DNA of 64,000 nt, from NCBI GenBank assembly GCA_016125475.1, contig WGLR01000009.1, positions 1 through 64,000 on the forward strand, written 5' to 3'. Below are positions 35,874 through 45,175 of this stretch, one piece after another (position 1 is the stretch's first letter; every line of letters begins with the position of its first letter). Source of the DNA: Betaproteobacteria bacterium (lineage in GTDB: Bacteria > Pseudomonadota > Gammaproteobacteria > Burkholderiales > Ga0077523). The notes under the pieces were generated by a model that did not search any database, had not been told where the DNA came from, and saw only the letters and a list, made by a program, of their open reading frames with translations. The position numbers and the translations under genes were made by a program.

Positions 35874-36668
35874 ATGCATCAGCAACTGACCATCGGAACA
35901 CGCACCTTCACCTCAAGATTGCTCGTGGGAACGGGCAAGTACCGGGATTTCGAGGAGACCCGCGCCGCGATCGTCGCGAGCGGTGCCGAGATCGTCACGG
36001 TCGCGATCCGCCGCACGAACATCGGGCAGACCCCCGGCGAGCCGAGTCTTCTCGAGTACATCCCTCCTTCCGAGTTCACCATCCTTCCCAACACGGCCGG
36101 CTGCTACTCGGCCGCGGAGGCGGTAAGAACCCTTCGGCTCGCTCGCGAGCTGCTCGACGGACACAACCTCGTGAAGCTCGAGGTGCTCGGAGACCCCAAG
36201 ACCCTGTACCCGAACGTCATGGAGACGCTCGCGGCGGCCAAGACGCTCGTTTCGGACGGTTTCGACGTCATGGTCTACACGTCCGACGATCCCATCGTGG
36301 CACGACAGCTCGAGGACCTCGGCTGCGTGGCTGTCATGCCTCTGGCGTCGTTGATCGGTTCCGGAATGGGCATCCTGAATCCGTGGAATCTGCAGATCAT
36401 CATCGATCAGGCAAAGGTGCCGGTCCTCGTCGACGCGGGTGTCGGTACGGCCTCGGACGCCGCGATCGCCATGGAACTCGGCTGTGACGGGATCCTCATG
36501 AACACTGCCATCGCGGCAGCGAAGGACCCGGTACTGATGGCCTCCGCCATGCGCAAGGCCGTGGAGGCCGGTCGTGAAGCGTTCCTTGCCGGCCGGATGC
36601 CGAAGAAGGCGTATCAGGCAACGGCCAGTTCGCCCGAGAGCGGCGTCATGGCTCCCCGCGCGGCCTGA
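35874..36668 (+). CDS. thiG: Thiazole synthase ThiG
   Basis: 264 aa TIM-barrel enzyme that forms thiazole phosphate from DXP, ThiS-thiocarboxylate and dehydroglycine. Motifs [14 protein letters not shown], the imine-forming Lys in [16 protein letters not shown], and the phosphate loops [13 protein letters not shown] and [21 protein letters not shown] 35874 chosen by homology. thiO/thiH and thiE are not nearby. trmB follows after 14 bases. Confidence 0.95.
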   Translation: MHQQLTIGTRTFTSRLLVGTGKYRDFEETRAAIVASGAEIVTVAIRRTNIGQTPGEPSLLEYIPPSEFTILPNTAGCYSAAEAVRTLRLARELLDGHNLVKLEVLGDPKTLYPNVMETLAAAKTLVSDGFDVMVYTSDDPIVARQLEDLGCVAVMPLASLIGSGMGILNPWNLQIIIDQAKVPVLVDAGVGTASDAAIAMELGCDGILMNTAIAAAKDPVLMASAMRKAVEAGREAFLAGRMPKKAYQATASSPESGVMAPRAA

Positions 36669-36682
36669 TCCCCGAACGCCGG

Positions 36683-37372
36683 ATGTCGAACGAGCTCGCC
36701 ACGAGGCCGGTTCGCAGCTTCGTGCTGCGACAGAGCCGCACGTCGACCGCTCAGCGCCGGGCCGTCGATACACTGCTGCCCAGGTACGGAATCCCGTACG
36801 CGACAGCGCTGCTGGACCTGCCGCGAGTCTTCGGCAGGGATGCCCCACGCGTGATCGAGATCGGATTCGGGATGGGAGAGACGACCGCTGCCATCGCGAC
36901 CAATCATCCGGAGATGGACTTCATCGGGGTGGAGGTCCACACGCCCGGCGTCGGCAACCTGCTCAAGCTCGTGGCAGCGGGCGGCCTGTCGAACGTGCGG
37001 GTGATCCAGCACGACGCGGTCGAGGTCTTCACGCACATGATTCCGGAGGGTTCCCTCGACGGGATCCACGTCTACTTCCCGGACCCCTGGCCCAAGAAGC
37101 GCCACCACAAGCGCCGCCTCGTCCAGCCTGCGTTCGTCCTACTGGCAGCGTCCAGACTGAAGCCCGGCGGTTACATCCACCTCGCGACGGACTGGGTCGA
37201 ATACGCGGAACAGATGCTCGAAGTACTCGAGGCCGAACCGCGCCTCGAGAACACGACGGGCGGGTTTGCGCAGAAGCCCGCGTGGCGCCCAGAGACGAAG
37301 TTCGAGCAGCGCGGCATCCGGCTCGGACACGAAGTCCGCGATCTGGTGTTCCGGCGACGCGCTTCGGACTAG
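36683..37372 (+). CDS. trmB: tRNA (guanine-N7)-methyltransferase TrmB
   Basis: 229 aa. SAM-binding motif [16 protein letters not shown]. Class signature [17 protein letters not shown], with the conserved Asp and Lys of the catalytic region, and [14 protein letters not shown] near the end. It methylates G46 of the tRNA variable loop. It is co-directional with thiSG and probably in the same unit. It converges on hemW 16 bases away. Confidence 0.95.
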   Translation: MSNELATRPVRSFVLRQSRTSTAQRRAVDTLLPRYGIPYATALLDLPRVFGRDAPRVIEIGFGMGETTAAIATNHPEMDFIGVEVHTPGVGNLLKLVAAGGLSNVRVIQHDAVEVFTHMIPEGSLDGIHVYFPDPWPKKRHHKRRLVQPAFVLLAASRLKPGGYIHLATDWVEYAEQMLEVLEAEPRLENTTGGFAQKPAWRPETKFEQRGIRLGHEVRDLVFRRRASD

Positions 37373-37388
37373 CGATTCGCCGGGAAGA

Positions 37389-38573
37389 TCAGGGCAGGAA
37401 TACCTGCAGGAGATCGTTCAGGAACCGTCGGCCGCGCAGGGTCGGCCGCACGGACGCGTGGTCGCGCTCGATGAATCCCTCGGCTTCGGCGCGCCCGAGA
37501 CCATCCAGCACGTGCTGCAGCGCCAGTCCCGTGCGAGCCTCGAACAGGCCGAGCGGGAACCCGCCTCCGAGCCGCAACGCGTTCATCATGAACTCGAACG
37601 GCAGATCACTCGGCGGGACGTCGGTCTCCGAGAGGATCGCCCCGTCCTGTCCGGCTCTCGCCATGTACTCCCGGGGGTGCCGGCATCGTACCTGGCGCAC
37701 CACGCGATCCCGGAACGACAGCTTGCCGTGGGCGCCGGCGCCGATGCCGAGGTAGTCACCGAACGTCCAGTAGTTGAGGTTGTGCACACACTCTCGTCCA
37801 GGGCGCGCGAACGCGGACGTCTCGTAGTTCTCGAACCCCTCCTGCGCCAGGTGCGCTTCGATCGCCTCCTGCATGCGGGCACTTTCGTCGTCGTCGGGAA
37901 GTGACGGTGGATAGCGGTGGAAATAGGTGTTGGGCTCGATCGTGAGGTGATAGGCCGACACGTGCGTGGCACCGCTCCTGACCGCCTGCGAGACGTCTTC
38001 GAGCGCCCCGTCCAGGCTCTGGCCCGGAAGCGCATACATGAGATCCAGATTGAAGTTGTCGAAACAGGCCGCTGCGATCTCGACGGCCTTCCGGGCTTCC
38101 CGGTCATCGTGAACGCGGCCGATGGCCTTCAGGCGCGGAGCCGAGAAACTCTGGATGCCCACCGAGAGCCGGTTGATTCCCGCGGCGCGAAACTCGGCAA
38201 ACCGCGACTGCTCGAACGTTCCGGGATTTGCCTCCAGGGTGATCTCCGCGTCGACCGCGACCGGAACGAGCGCGCGCACACGCGACAGCAGGCTCGCGAG
38301 AGCCTCGGGCGAGAACAGGCTGGGCGTACCGCCCCCGAAGAATATCGTGTGGACGGTACGCCCCCAGATGGCTGGGACGCTGCGTTCGAGATCCGCGACG
38401 AGCGCCTCGACGTAACGGGTCTCCGGAATCTCGCCGCGCATCTCGTGCGAGTTGAAATCGCAGTACGGGCACTTCCGGATGCACCACGGTATGTGCACGT
38501 ACAGCGACAGCGGCGGCAGCACGTCGAACTTCACGACGGGGTCGCCCGTCGGCATGGCGACCCGGATGGCCAT
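37389..38573 (-). CDS. hemW: Radical SAM heme chaperone HemW
   Basis: 394 aa. The iron-sulfur motif CIRKCPYC (CX3CX2C) lies near residue 31. It continues with FFGGGTPSLF, EANPGTF and the HemN-C domain. HemW lacks coproporphyrinogen oxidase activity in characterised cases and instead delivers heme; the short N-terminus (no extra Cys) agrees with HemW rather than HemN. It lies 20 bases after the SDR gene on the same strand. The usual neighbour rdgB is absent. Alternative start MPTGD at 38555. Confidence 0.92.
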   Translation of the reverse strand: MAIRVAMPTGDPVVKFDVLPPLSLYVHIPWCIRKCPYCDFNSHEMRGEIPETRYVEALVADLERSVPAIWGRTVHTIFFGGGTPSLFSPEALASLLSRVRALVPVAVDAEITLEANPGTFEQSRFAEFRAAGINRLSVGIQSFSAPRLKAIGRVHDDREARKAVEIAAACFDNFNLDLMYALPGQSLDGALEDVSQAVRSGATHVSAYHLTIEPNTYFHRYPPSLPDDDESARMQEAIEAHLAQEGFENYETSAFARPGRECVHNLNYWTFGDYLGIGAGAHGKLSFRDRVVRQVRCRHPREYMARAGQDGAILSETDVPPSDLPFEFMMNALRLGGGFPLGLFEARTGLALQHVLDGLGRAEAEGFIERDHASVRPTLRGRRFLNDLLQVFLP

Positions 38574-38593
38574 CCCGCGCCCGCAGTGCCCGG

Positions 38594-39352
38594 TCAGCCG
38601 CGACCGACGAACGGCATCTTGGTCGCCATGATCGTCATGAACTGCACGTTCGTCTCGAGCGGAAGGTTCGCCATGTGCAGGACTGCATCACCGACGTGCT
38701 GCACATCCATGAGGGGTTCGACCGCGACCTCCCCGTTCGCCTGGGGCACGCCCTTGGCCATGCGCGCGGCCATCTCGGTGGCCGCGTTGCCGATGTCGAT
38801 CTGACCGCAGGCGATGTTGTACCGGCGCCCGTCGAGCGACGTGGACTTCGTGAGCCCCGTGATCGCGTGCTTCGTGGACGTGTAGGGTGCCGAATTCGGT
38901 CGCGGTGCGCGCGCGGAGATCGATCCGTTGTTGATGATGCGTCCACCCTGCGGATCCTGATCCTTCATGATCCTGATCGCCTCCTGGGTGCACAGGAAGG
39001 CGCCCGTGAGGTTGATGTCGACCACGCTCTTCCATTGCTCGAAGGTGAGTTCTTCCATCGGCACGGCCGGTGCGCCGACACCCGCGTTGTTGAAGAGCAC
39101 GTCGAGGCGCCCCCAGGTCTCCTTCACTCTGGCGAACAGTGCCTTCACCGAATCGGGACTGGCGACATCGGTAGGCACGGCCAGCGCACGGTCCGCGTTG
39201 ATGCCGGACTCCGCGATCGCCTGATCGAGCGGCTCGCGCCGGCGACCGGCGAAAGCAACCCTGTACCCATCCTTCAGCAGCGTGACGGCGGCCGCCTTGC
39301 CGATACCCGTTCCCGCACCCGTCACGATCGCCACTCTGTTGTGCATGCTCAC
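38594..39352 (-). CDS. Short-chain dehydrogenase/reductase
   Basis: 252 aa classical SDR. Cofactor motif [16 protein letters not shown], catalytic Ser (NNGSISA) and YTSTK. AGRRREP after beta-2 suggests NADP(H) preference. The substrate is unknown. GTG 39352 is used because AGGGG lies at good distance; ATG 39346 is possible. It precedes hemW and follows the ligase gene on the same strand after 125 bases. Confidence 0.88.
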   Translation of the reverse strand: MSMHNRVAIVTGAGTGIGKAAAVTLLKDGYRVAFAGRRREPLDQAIAESGINADRALAVPTDVASPDSVKALFARVKETWGRLDVLFNNAGVGAPAVPMEELTFEQWKSVVDINLTGAFLCTQEAIRIMKDQDPQGGRIINNGSISARAPRPNSAPYTSTKHAITGLTKSTSLDGRRYNIACGQIDIGNAATEMAARMAKGVPQANGEVAVEPLMDVQHVGDAVLHMANLPLETNVQFMTIMATKMPFVGRG

Positions 39353-39477
39353 GACTCATCCCCTCTCGTCTCGACTGGGTCCCGCACCGTGGATCGGTGC
39401 CCGTAGACGGCGGATTGTACGGCGCGTGACGGGAATCGACAGGCTTGCGTCGCCGTACCCCGCGCGGACCCGGAGAT

Positions 39478-41073
39478 TCAGTCCGATGCCTCGTCCGCAA
39501 TGCGTATGCGCAATTCCCGCTTGAGGATCTTGCCGCTCGCATTCTTCGGCAACGCTTCGACGAACATCACGCGCTTGGGAGCCTTGAAGTGCGCGAGCCG
39601 CTCGCGGCAGTGCTCGATGAGACTCGCCTCGTCGACGTCGTGTCCGGCCCGCCTGACCACCGCGGCCGTCACCGCCTCGATCCACTGCGGATGCGGCAGG
39701 CCGAAGACCGCCGCTTCGGCGACGGAGGCGTGCTGATACAGCACTTCCTCCACCTCGCGGCTCGCGACGTTCTCGCCACCGGTCTTGATCATGTCCTTCT
39801 TCCGGTCGACGACCCGCAGATATCCGTCCGCGTCCATCACCCCCAGGTCGCCGCTGTGGAACCAGCCGTTGCGAAAGGCTTCCGCCGTCTTGTCTGGGTC
39901 GTGCCAGTAACCGAGCATGACGTGCGGACCGCGATGCACGATCTCTCCCGTCGCACCCGGTGGCAGAGGCCTGTCGTCGTCGTCGACCACGCGCGTTTCG
40001 ACGTTGATGCATGCGCGCCCTGCCGAGCCGAGCTTCCGCACCTGGTCTTCGGGCTTGAGCACGGTCGCGAGCGGCGACATCTCGGTCTGGCCGTAGAAGT
40101 TGAAGAGTCTCATCCGCGGGAGTCGCTCTCCGAGTTCGCGAACGACCTCCATCGGCATGATCGACGCGCCGTAGTAACCCTTCCGCAGCGAAGACAGGTC
40201 CCGTCGGTCGAAATCCGCGTGCCTCAGGAGACTGATCCAGACCGTCGGGGGGCAGAAGAGCTTGGTCGCCCGTTCCGCCTCGATCGTCGCCAGCATCGTG
40301 GCCGCATCCGCACCCGGCAGCAGGATGTTCGTCGCTCCGAGGTACAGACCCGGCATCAGGAAGCAGTGCAGCTGGGCGCAGTGGAACAGGGGCAGTGCGT
40401 GGACCTCGACGTCGTCCTCGCTCATTTCGCCGTCGACGATGCAGCTCACGTACTGGGCGATGAAGTTCCGCGCGGACAGCGTGGCCCCCTTGGGTCTCGA
40501 TTCCGTGCCGCTCGTGTAGAGGATCTGGGCCGGCTCGTCGTCCGCGACGTCGACGTCGCCGGGGGAGAAATCCGGCCCCTCGACGGTAACCCAGTCGTCG
40601 GTAGTCTCCCATCCGGCAGGCACGCGCAGTCCGCGCTCGGGGATGACCACCTTCACGCGCACGACTGGCGGTACGAGCGAAAGCGCCTCGTCGGCCACCG
40701 TGTGCAGTGCGTCCTCCACGACGAGTCCGATCGCCCCCGAGTGCTCGAGTATGTAGGCGACCTCCGGACCCTTCAGCATGAAGTTGATCGGCACGAGGAT
40801 CGCACCGAGGCGCGCGACGGCGAAGTGCACGAGGACGAAGGCGTCGTTGTTGTGCGAGAGCAGGGCGACGCGATCCCCCTTGGCGACGCCTCGCGCGAGC
40901 AGGCTCTGCGCGACCCGGTTCACGGCAGCGTCGAGCTGCTCGTACGTCCACCGCCGGTCCCGGTAGGCCAGGGCGCGCTTGTGCGGAGTGCGCCTGGCGC
41001 TGCGCCACAGGAGTTCGCCGAGGCCGTGACGGCGGGTACGGGATACGGTCTGCGAAAGCTTGTCGTGGTTCAT
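39478..41073 (-). CDS. Acyl-CoA ligase (AMP-forming)
   Basis: 531 aa member of the ANL superfamily. AMP motif YTSGTESRPKGA, NFYGQTEMSPL, GYWHDPDKTAEAF, hinge DLGVMDADGYLRVVDRKKDMI, and catalytic Lys near the end in PKNASGKILKREL. It resembles medium/long-chain fatty acid or feruloyl-type ligases; the exact acid is unclear. ATG 41073 begins MNHDKLSQ; upstream residues look non-homologous. With the nearby SDR it may work in fatty or aromatic acid breakdown. Confidence 0.88.
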   Translation of the reverse strand: MNHDKLSQTVSRTRRHGLGELLWRSARRTPHKRALAYRDRRWTYEQLDAAVNRVAQSLLARGVAKGDRVALLSHNNDAFVLVHFAVARLGAILVPINFMLKGPEVAYILEHSGAIGLVVEDALHTVADEALSLVPPVVRVKVVIPERGLRVPAGWETTDDWVTVEGPDFSPGDVDVADDEPAQILYTSGTESRPKGATLSARNFIAQYVSCIVDGEMSEDDVEVHALPLFHCAQLHCFLMPGLYLGATNILLPGADAATMLATIEAERATKLFCPPTVWISLLRHADFDRRDLSSLRKGYYGASIMPMEVVRELGERLPRMRLFNFYGQTEMSPLATVLKPEDQVRKLGSAGRACINVETRVVDDDDRPLPPGATGEIVHRGPHVMLGYWHDPDKTAEAFRNGWFHSGDLGVMDADGYLRVVDRKKDMIKTGGENVASREVEEVLYQHASVAEAAVFGLPHPQWIEAVTAAVVRRAGHDVDEASLIEHCRERLAHFKAPKRVMFVEALPKNASGKILKRELRIRIADEASD

Positions 41074-41404
41074 GGCAGTGCGTGACGGTGAGCGCAGGTA
41101 CTGACAGGAGACGGGATCCACCTGCAGGTCTGACATTCCCGGCACATCGCGCGTTCGCGGCTACGGCCGGACTCATCACCCGGCGATCGGACATTCGCTT
41201 CATGCTCCGAAGCAGCCTGGCCGTCCGCCGAGGCATTACACGCCGCAGTCGCCCGATCGCTTCCGGCGCCCGGGACCTTCGTCCGGCATTCTCGCAGACA
41301 TCGGCCTTGTCCGTTTCCCCGGGACGCCCGACCGGCACGCAGTCCGCTGCCCCCCTCCCTCGGTGCCCGCACAACACGGCCGGCGGATGGTAGGCTACGT
41401 CGCC
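41074..41404. other. Intergenic region between ligase and cinA-like gene
   Basis: 331 bases between divergent genes. No coding sequence is supported. A TAGGCT hexamer at 41391-41396 lies eight bases before the cinA-like ATG. Nothing else is recognisable. Confidence 0.6.
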
Positions 41405-42673
41405 ATGCGAATCGAGATCATCTGCACGGGCGACGAAGTTCTCACGGGCGCCACCGTCAACACCAACTTCAGCCATATCAGCCAGACCCTGGGCGATCTG
41501 GGGCTCGATGTCCGCTGGGGCACCACGGTCGGAGACGACCGCGAGACCCTCCTCGAGGCATTCCGCCTCGCGGCGGGTCGCGCCGACGCAGTCGTCGTGA
41601 ACGGAGGGCTCGGCCCCACGGTCGACGATCTGTCCCAGGAGATGGCCGCGCGTGCGGCGGGAGTCGAACTCGCCTTCAGCGAGGAATGGTTCGTGCGGAT
41701 GGAATCCTACTTCCGAAAGCGCGCGCGCGTGATGCCGGCGAGCAACCGGAAACAGGCGATGCTGCCGGCCGGTGCCGAGCTTCTCGACAACCCGATCGGC
41801 ACGGCGTGCGGTTTCGCGATCGACATCGGCCGGGCGCGCTTCTTCTTCACGCCCGGCGTGCCCCGCGAACTCCACCGCATGCTTGCGGAGCAGGTCGTGC
41901 CCCGACTGCTCGAACGTGCGGGCGAGCCCGCGACGACACGCCTCAAGCGTTTCCATTCTTTCGGGCTCGGGGAGTCCCACGTCGACAGCATGCTCGCCGG
42001 CCTCGAATCGCTCGTAGCCGACGGAAGCCTCAAGCTCGGATTCCGGGCGCACTACCCCCAGCTCGAGACGAAGCTGCATGTCCGCGGCACGAGCATGGAC
42101 GACGTGCGAAACAAGCTCGCCCCTGCCGAACGCGAGGTTCGGGCGCGGCTCGGCAACTTCATCCTCGCCGAGGACGACCAGAAGCTCGAGGGCGTGGTGC
42201 TGGAGGCACTGACGCAGTCCGGTGCGACGCTCGCGATCGTGGAAATGTTCACGGGCGGGGCGATCGCCTCGCGCCTTGCCCCGCTCCCGGGGGCCGAGAC
42301 GGTGTTCCGGCGTGGTGTGGTCGCACGCGAACTCGGCGAGATCGGCGCCGCCGTCGGCCTCGACATCGACCCGGGCACGGAACTCACGCCGGACGTCGCA
42401 GGAGCCGTGGCGGAAGCCGCCCGGCGTGCGTCCGGCGCCACGCACGCGCTCGTGGTGCTGGTCGCGCTGGACGACGGTGACGACCGCGTCGAATTCGGCG
42501 GCACGATCTGCCTCGCGATCGCCGCAGGGGAGCACGTGGCAACCCGTCGAAGCCGCCTGCTCGGCGGTCGCGAGTGGATCCGTCTCGGCGCTACCGAGAT
42601 GGGACTCGACTGCCTGAGGCGCGAACTCCGGGGATTGCCCGTCGACGAGCGGATCGACTTCGAGCAGTCATAG
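41405..42673 (+). CDS. cinA: CinA-family protein with inactive amidase domain
   Basis: 422 aa. The N-terminal MoCF/COG1058 domain is intact (IICTGDEVLTG, VVNGGLGPTVDDLS, FTPGVPRELHRML), the ADP-ribose pyrophosphatase part of CinA. The C-terminal CinA domain should carry ESCTGG with a nucleophilic Ser, but here it reads EMFTGG (Ser to Met281, Cys to Phe282), and the GVVAY motif is GVVAR (Tyr to Arg308). NMN deamidase activity is therefore unlikely. The frame is uninterrupted. No ribosome-binding site precedes ATG 41405. The stop overlaps the desaturase stop by 6 bp on the opposite strand. Confidence 0.85.
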   Translation: MRIEIICTGDEVLTGATVNTNFSHISQTLGDLGLDVRWGTTVGDDRETLLEAFRLAAGRADAVVVNGGLGPTVDDLSQEMAARAAGVELAFSEEWFVRMESYFRKRARVMPASNRKQAMLPAGAELLDNPIGTACGFAIDIGRARFFFTPGVPRELHRMLAEQVVPRLLERAGEPATTRLKRFHSFGLGESHVDSMLAGLESLVADGSLKLGFRAHYPQLETKLHVRGTSMDDVRNKLAPAEREVRARLGNFILAEDDQKLEGVVLEALTQSGATLAIVEMFTGGAIASRLAPLPGAETVFRRGVVARELGEIGAAVGLDIDPGTELTPDVAGAVAEAARRASGATHALVVLVALDDGDDRVEFGGTICLAIAAGEHVATRRSRLLGGREWIRLGATEMGLDCLRRELRGLPVDERIDFEQS

Positions 42674-43705
42674 CACCGGTTCTGCCGCACTGCGCTCGGC
42701 GTAGATGCGCTGCCACGTCTCCCGGAACGACCGCACTTCTGCACCGTCGAGCATGCCACGACTCGCAAGCTCGCCATGCAGCGCCGGCAGCCTGTAATGG
42801 GGCACTGCGGGATACAGATGGTGCTCGACGTGGTAGTTCACGTGGTGCGGAAACAGAAAGAACGCCGTGAACGGGCCCGGCAGGTTCGTCCGGGCGGCGC
42901 GCAGCGGGGAATCCAGACTCGCGGGAGCGCCGTGCTCGGCGATCGCCCGTAGTCGCAGGATCGCCTGGAGAACCGTGGCGAGTGGCAGCAGCCACAGCAC
43001 CGCATAGCGGACGAGCCCTTCCGGCCCACCCGCCACGAGGAACACGACTGGCAGCAGTGCCTGGGTGATGAGCACGCCCCGACGGTCCCGCAGGGCGGCC
43101 TGACGCAGAGCCGGTGCAGTGTCGTCGAGCGGGCGCTGGCGCGTGCTCGTCGCGGCATTGACGGCCGGAGCCCCGAAGAAATACCGATAGGTCTTCCAGG
43201 CCGTCAGCCCCGTGAGATCTGCCGCCAGCTTCCGCAGCAGATAGGCCCGGCCGCGCGGGTAGCCACCGTGCAGGGCGATGTCGGGGTCCTGCTGCCCGTA
43301 CAGGTGGTTGTGGTGCAACCGGTGGATCACGCGATACGCGCACATCGAGATGCCCGCGATCGATCCCATGACGCGGCCGGCGAAATCGTTGAGACGTCGA
43401 TTCGCGAACAGGCGATAGTGGGCCGCGTCGTGTGCGAGCACGAACATCGCGTGCTGCTGCGCGGCGATCACGAAGATGGCCGGGATGACGATCCACGGCT
43501 CCCAGACACGTGCCGCGACGACGATGGCACAGGCCGCGATACCGGCCGTCTTCGCGAGCGCCGCCAGTGAACGCCTGTCGTCCAGCGCCGTGAATCGCGC
43601 CAGGACGTCCCTCGGCAGCGAACGAGCCCCGACCGTGCGCGTGTCGTCGCGGAACTCTTCGCCGGTACCACCGCGAGACGAACGATGCGGTCGGGCCGCC
43701 GTCAT
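42668..43705 (-). CDS. Membrane fatty-acid desaturase
   Basis: 345 aa. All three histidine boxes of the di-iron desaturase/hydroxylase family are present: HDAAH, HRLHHNH and HVEHH (box 3 in NYHVEHHLYP). Two pairs of membrane helices flank them. It probably inserts a double bond or hydroxyl into an acyl or terpenoid chain; the substrate is unknown. ATG 43705 overlaps the stop of the aminotransferase gene (ATGA), so the two are translationally coupled. The open frame continues upstream to 44692 but as a shadow of the aminotransferase. Confidence 0.88.
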   Translation of the reverse strand: MTAARPHRSSRGGTGEEFRDDTRTVGARSLPRDVLARFTALDDRRSLAALAKTAGIAACAIVVAARVWEPWIVIPAIFVIAAQQHAMFVLAHDAAHYRLFANRRLNDFAGRVMGSIAGISMCAYRVIHRLHHNHLYGQQDPDIALHGGYPRGRAYLLRKLAADLTGLTAWKTYRYFFGAPAVNAATSTRQRPLDDTAPALRQAALRDRRGVLITQALLPVVFLVAGGPEGLVRYAVLWLLPLATVLQAILRLRAIAEHGAPASLDSPLRAARTNLPGPFTAFFLFPHHVNYHVEHHLYPAVPHYRLPALHGELASRGMLDGAEVRSFRETWQRIYAERSAAEPVL

Positions 43706-45000
43706 GTCCCGCCGCGCAGCGCGTGGAAGGCCTCGTCGACGATGTCGAGCGTGCGATCCACGTCCGCGTCCGTGTGCTGGATCGAGATGTAGAACTTCTC
43801 GTTCGGGTTCACGAGCAGCCCCCGTTTCATGAGCTCGATCGCCCAGCGCCAGCCGAGGTCCTTGTCCGCGGTGGTCAGGTCCATCCACGTACGCAGAGGC
43901 TTGCGGGACGTGAACCTGATGCCGAACACGGCGTCCTCGCCGGGTGCCTGCACGTCGAACCCGTGGCGCGTCCCGGCCTCGACGATGCCTGCGCGCAGGC
44001 GGGACCCGACACGTCCGAGATGATCGTATACGCCAGGTGCCGAGAGGGCATCGAGCGCCGCGAGGCCCGCCGCCGCACACACCGGATTGCCATTGAGCGT
44101 GTTCGTCGCCCAGACGACGTCGGACTTCGGACGATTGCGCGCATCGAGCACCGACATGATCTCGGCATCTCCCGCCATGACGGCGAGCGGAAATCCGCCG
44201 CTCACGGCCTTGCCGTAGCACGCGATGTCCGGCCGGACACCGTAGCGCTCCTGAGCGCCGCCCCACGCGATGCGGAATCCCGTCACGATCTCGTCGAACA
44301 CGAGCACGATCCCGTGCCTGCGCGTGACCTCGCGCAGGGCTTCGAGAAACCCCGGCTCGGGCTGGAGCACACGCTGCAGAGGCTCGACGATCACGGCGGC
44401 GAGCTCGTGCGCATGCCGCTCGATCATCGCCACCGCCTGCTCGGTCTCGTTGAACGGCGTGACCAGCACGGTGTCGCCGGTCTGCGCGGGCACGCCGACC
44501 GAGTCCGGCGCCGCCCGCGGGTAGTCCGAAGCGCGCGCGGGCACGGTCCCCCAGAGGTTGTAGTCGTGCATCCCGTGCCAGGCGCCCTCGAACTTCAGCA
44601 CCTTGTCGCGCCGCGTCCACGCACGCGCGACGCGCAGCGCGTAGAAGGTCGCTTCCGTGCCGGATCCGGTGTAGTGAACCACGTCGGCACACGGAATCGC
44701 CTCGACGAGCCGCTGCCCGAGCAGGATCTCCGGTTCATTCAGGAAGAAGTAGGTCGTCCCCTTGGAAAGCTGCTCTTCCACGGCGCGCGTGACGGCGGGG
44801 TGGGCGTGGCCGAGCAGTATCGGTCCCGAACTCAGGTGGTAGTCGAGGTATTCCCGGCCGGCAACGTCCCAGATCCTGCTGCCTTCGCCACGTGCGACGA
44901 CCAGGTTGAGCTCCGGTGGCAGCAGGAAGAGCCCGGTCCCGCCTCCCGCCAGATAACGACCGGCCAGCGCGAGCAGTTCGGCCTGACGTGCAGCATCCAT
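43702..45000 (-). CDS. Class III aminotransferase (glutamate-1-semialdehyde aminomutase-like)
   Basis: 432 aa PLP enzyme. PLP Lys in CYGKAVSGGFPLAV; FDEIVTGFRIAWGG gives the Asp for pyridine N; GSGTEATFYALRVAR binds phosphate. It resembles HemL but lacks some HemL-specific context, and coupling to a desaturase gene argues for a specialised role rather than tetrapyrrole synthesis. GGGAGACGAGA lies upstream of ATG 45000. It is divergent from the two-component system gene. Confidence 0.85.
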   Translation of the reverse strand: MDAARQAELLALAGRYLAGGGTGLFLLPPELNLVVARGEGSRIWDVAGREYLDYHLSSGPILLGHAHPAVTRAVEEQLSKGTTYFFLNEPEILLGQRLVEAIPCADVVHYTGSGTEATFYALRVARAWTRRDKVLKFEGAWHGMHDYNLWGTVPARASDYPRAAPDSVGVPAQTGDTVLVTPFNETEQAVAMIERHAHELAAVIVEPLQRVLQPEPGFLEALREVTRRHGIVLVFDEIVTGFRIAWGGAQERYGVRPDIACYGKAVSGGFPLAVMAGDAEIMSVLDARNRPKSDVVWATNTLNGNPVCAAAGLAALDALSAPGVYDHLGRVGSRLRAGIVEAGTRHGFDVQAPGEDAVFGIRFTSRKPLRTWMDLTTADKDLGWRWAIELMKRGLLVNPNEKFYISIQHTDADVDRTLDIVDEAFHALRGGT

Positions 45001-45161
45001 TTTCTCGTCTCCCTGGTCCGCGATGGTGCAAGTCTACGACGTCGGCGCACCGCCGTGGACGGCCCTCTTGCGAAGACCGGCCCATTCGTCGCAGCATGAA
45101 GGCGTCGCGTCGGGTCGTGGCGCGCCACGTGCAGTGACAGCCCGTACACTCCGTTCGACGC

Positions 45162-45167
45162 AGGAGG
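45162..45167 (+). promoter_or_regulatory. Strong AGGAGG ribosome-binding site deciding a GTG start
   Basis: Perfect AGGAGG eight bases before GTG 45176. It fixes the start of the histidine kinase although the frame is open about 150 bases further upstream. Confidence 0.8.
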
Positions 45168-45175
45168 ATCCACCC

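Noticed and set aside
39356-42535. Very long antisense open frame (over 1000 codons) across acyl-CoA ligase and cinA-like genes
   Set aside because: Composition is Arg/Gly/Asp-rich without motifs; it lies antisense to a well-supported cinA-like gene and alongside a ligase. High GC leaves few stop codons in shadow frames.
43706-44692. Upstream extension of the desaturase frame
   Set aside because: It is a shadow of the aminotransferase; ATG 43705 with ATGA overlap explains the gene.
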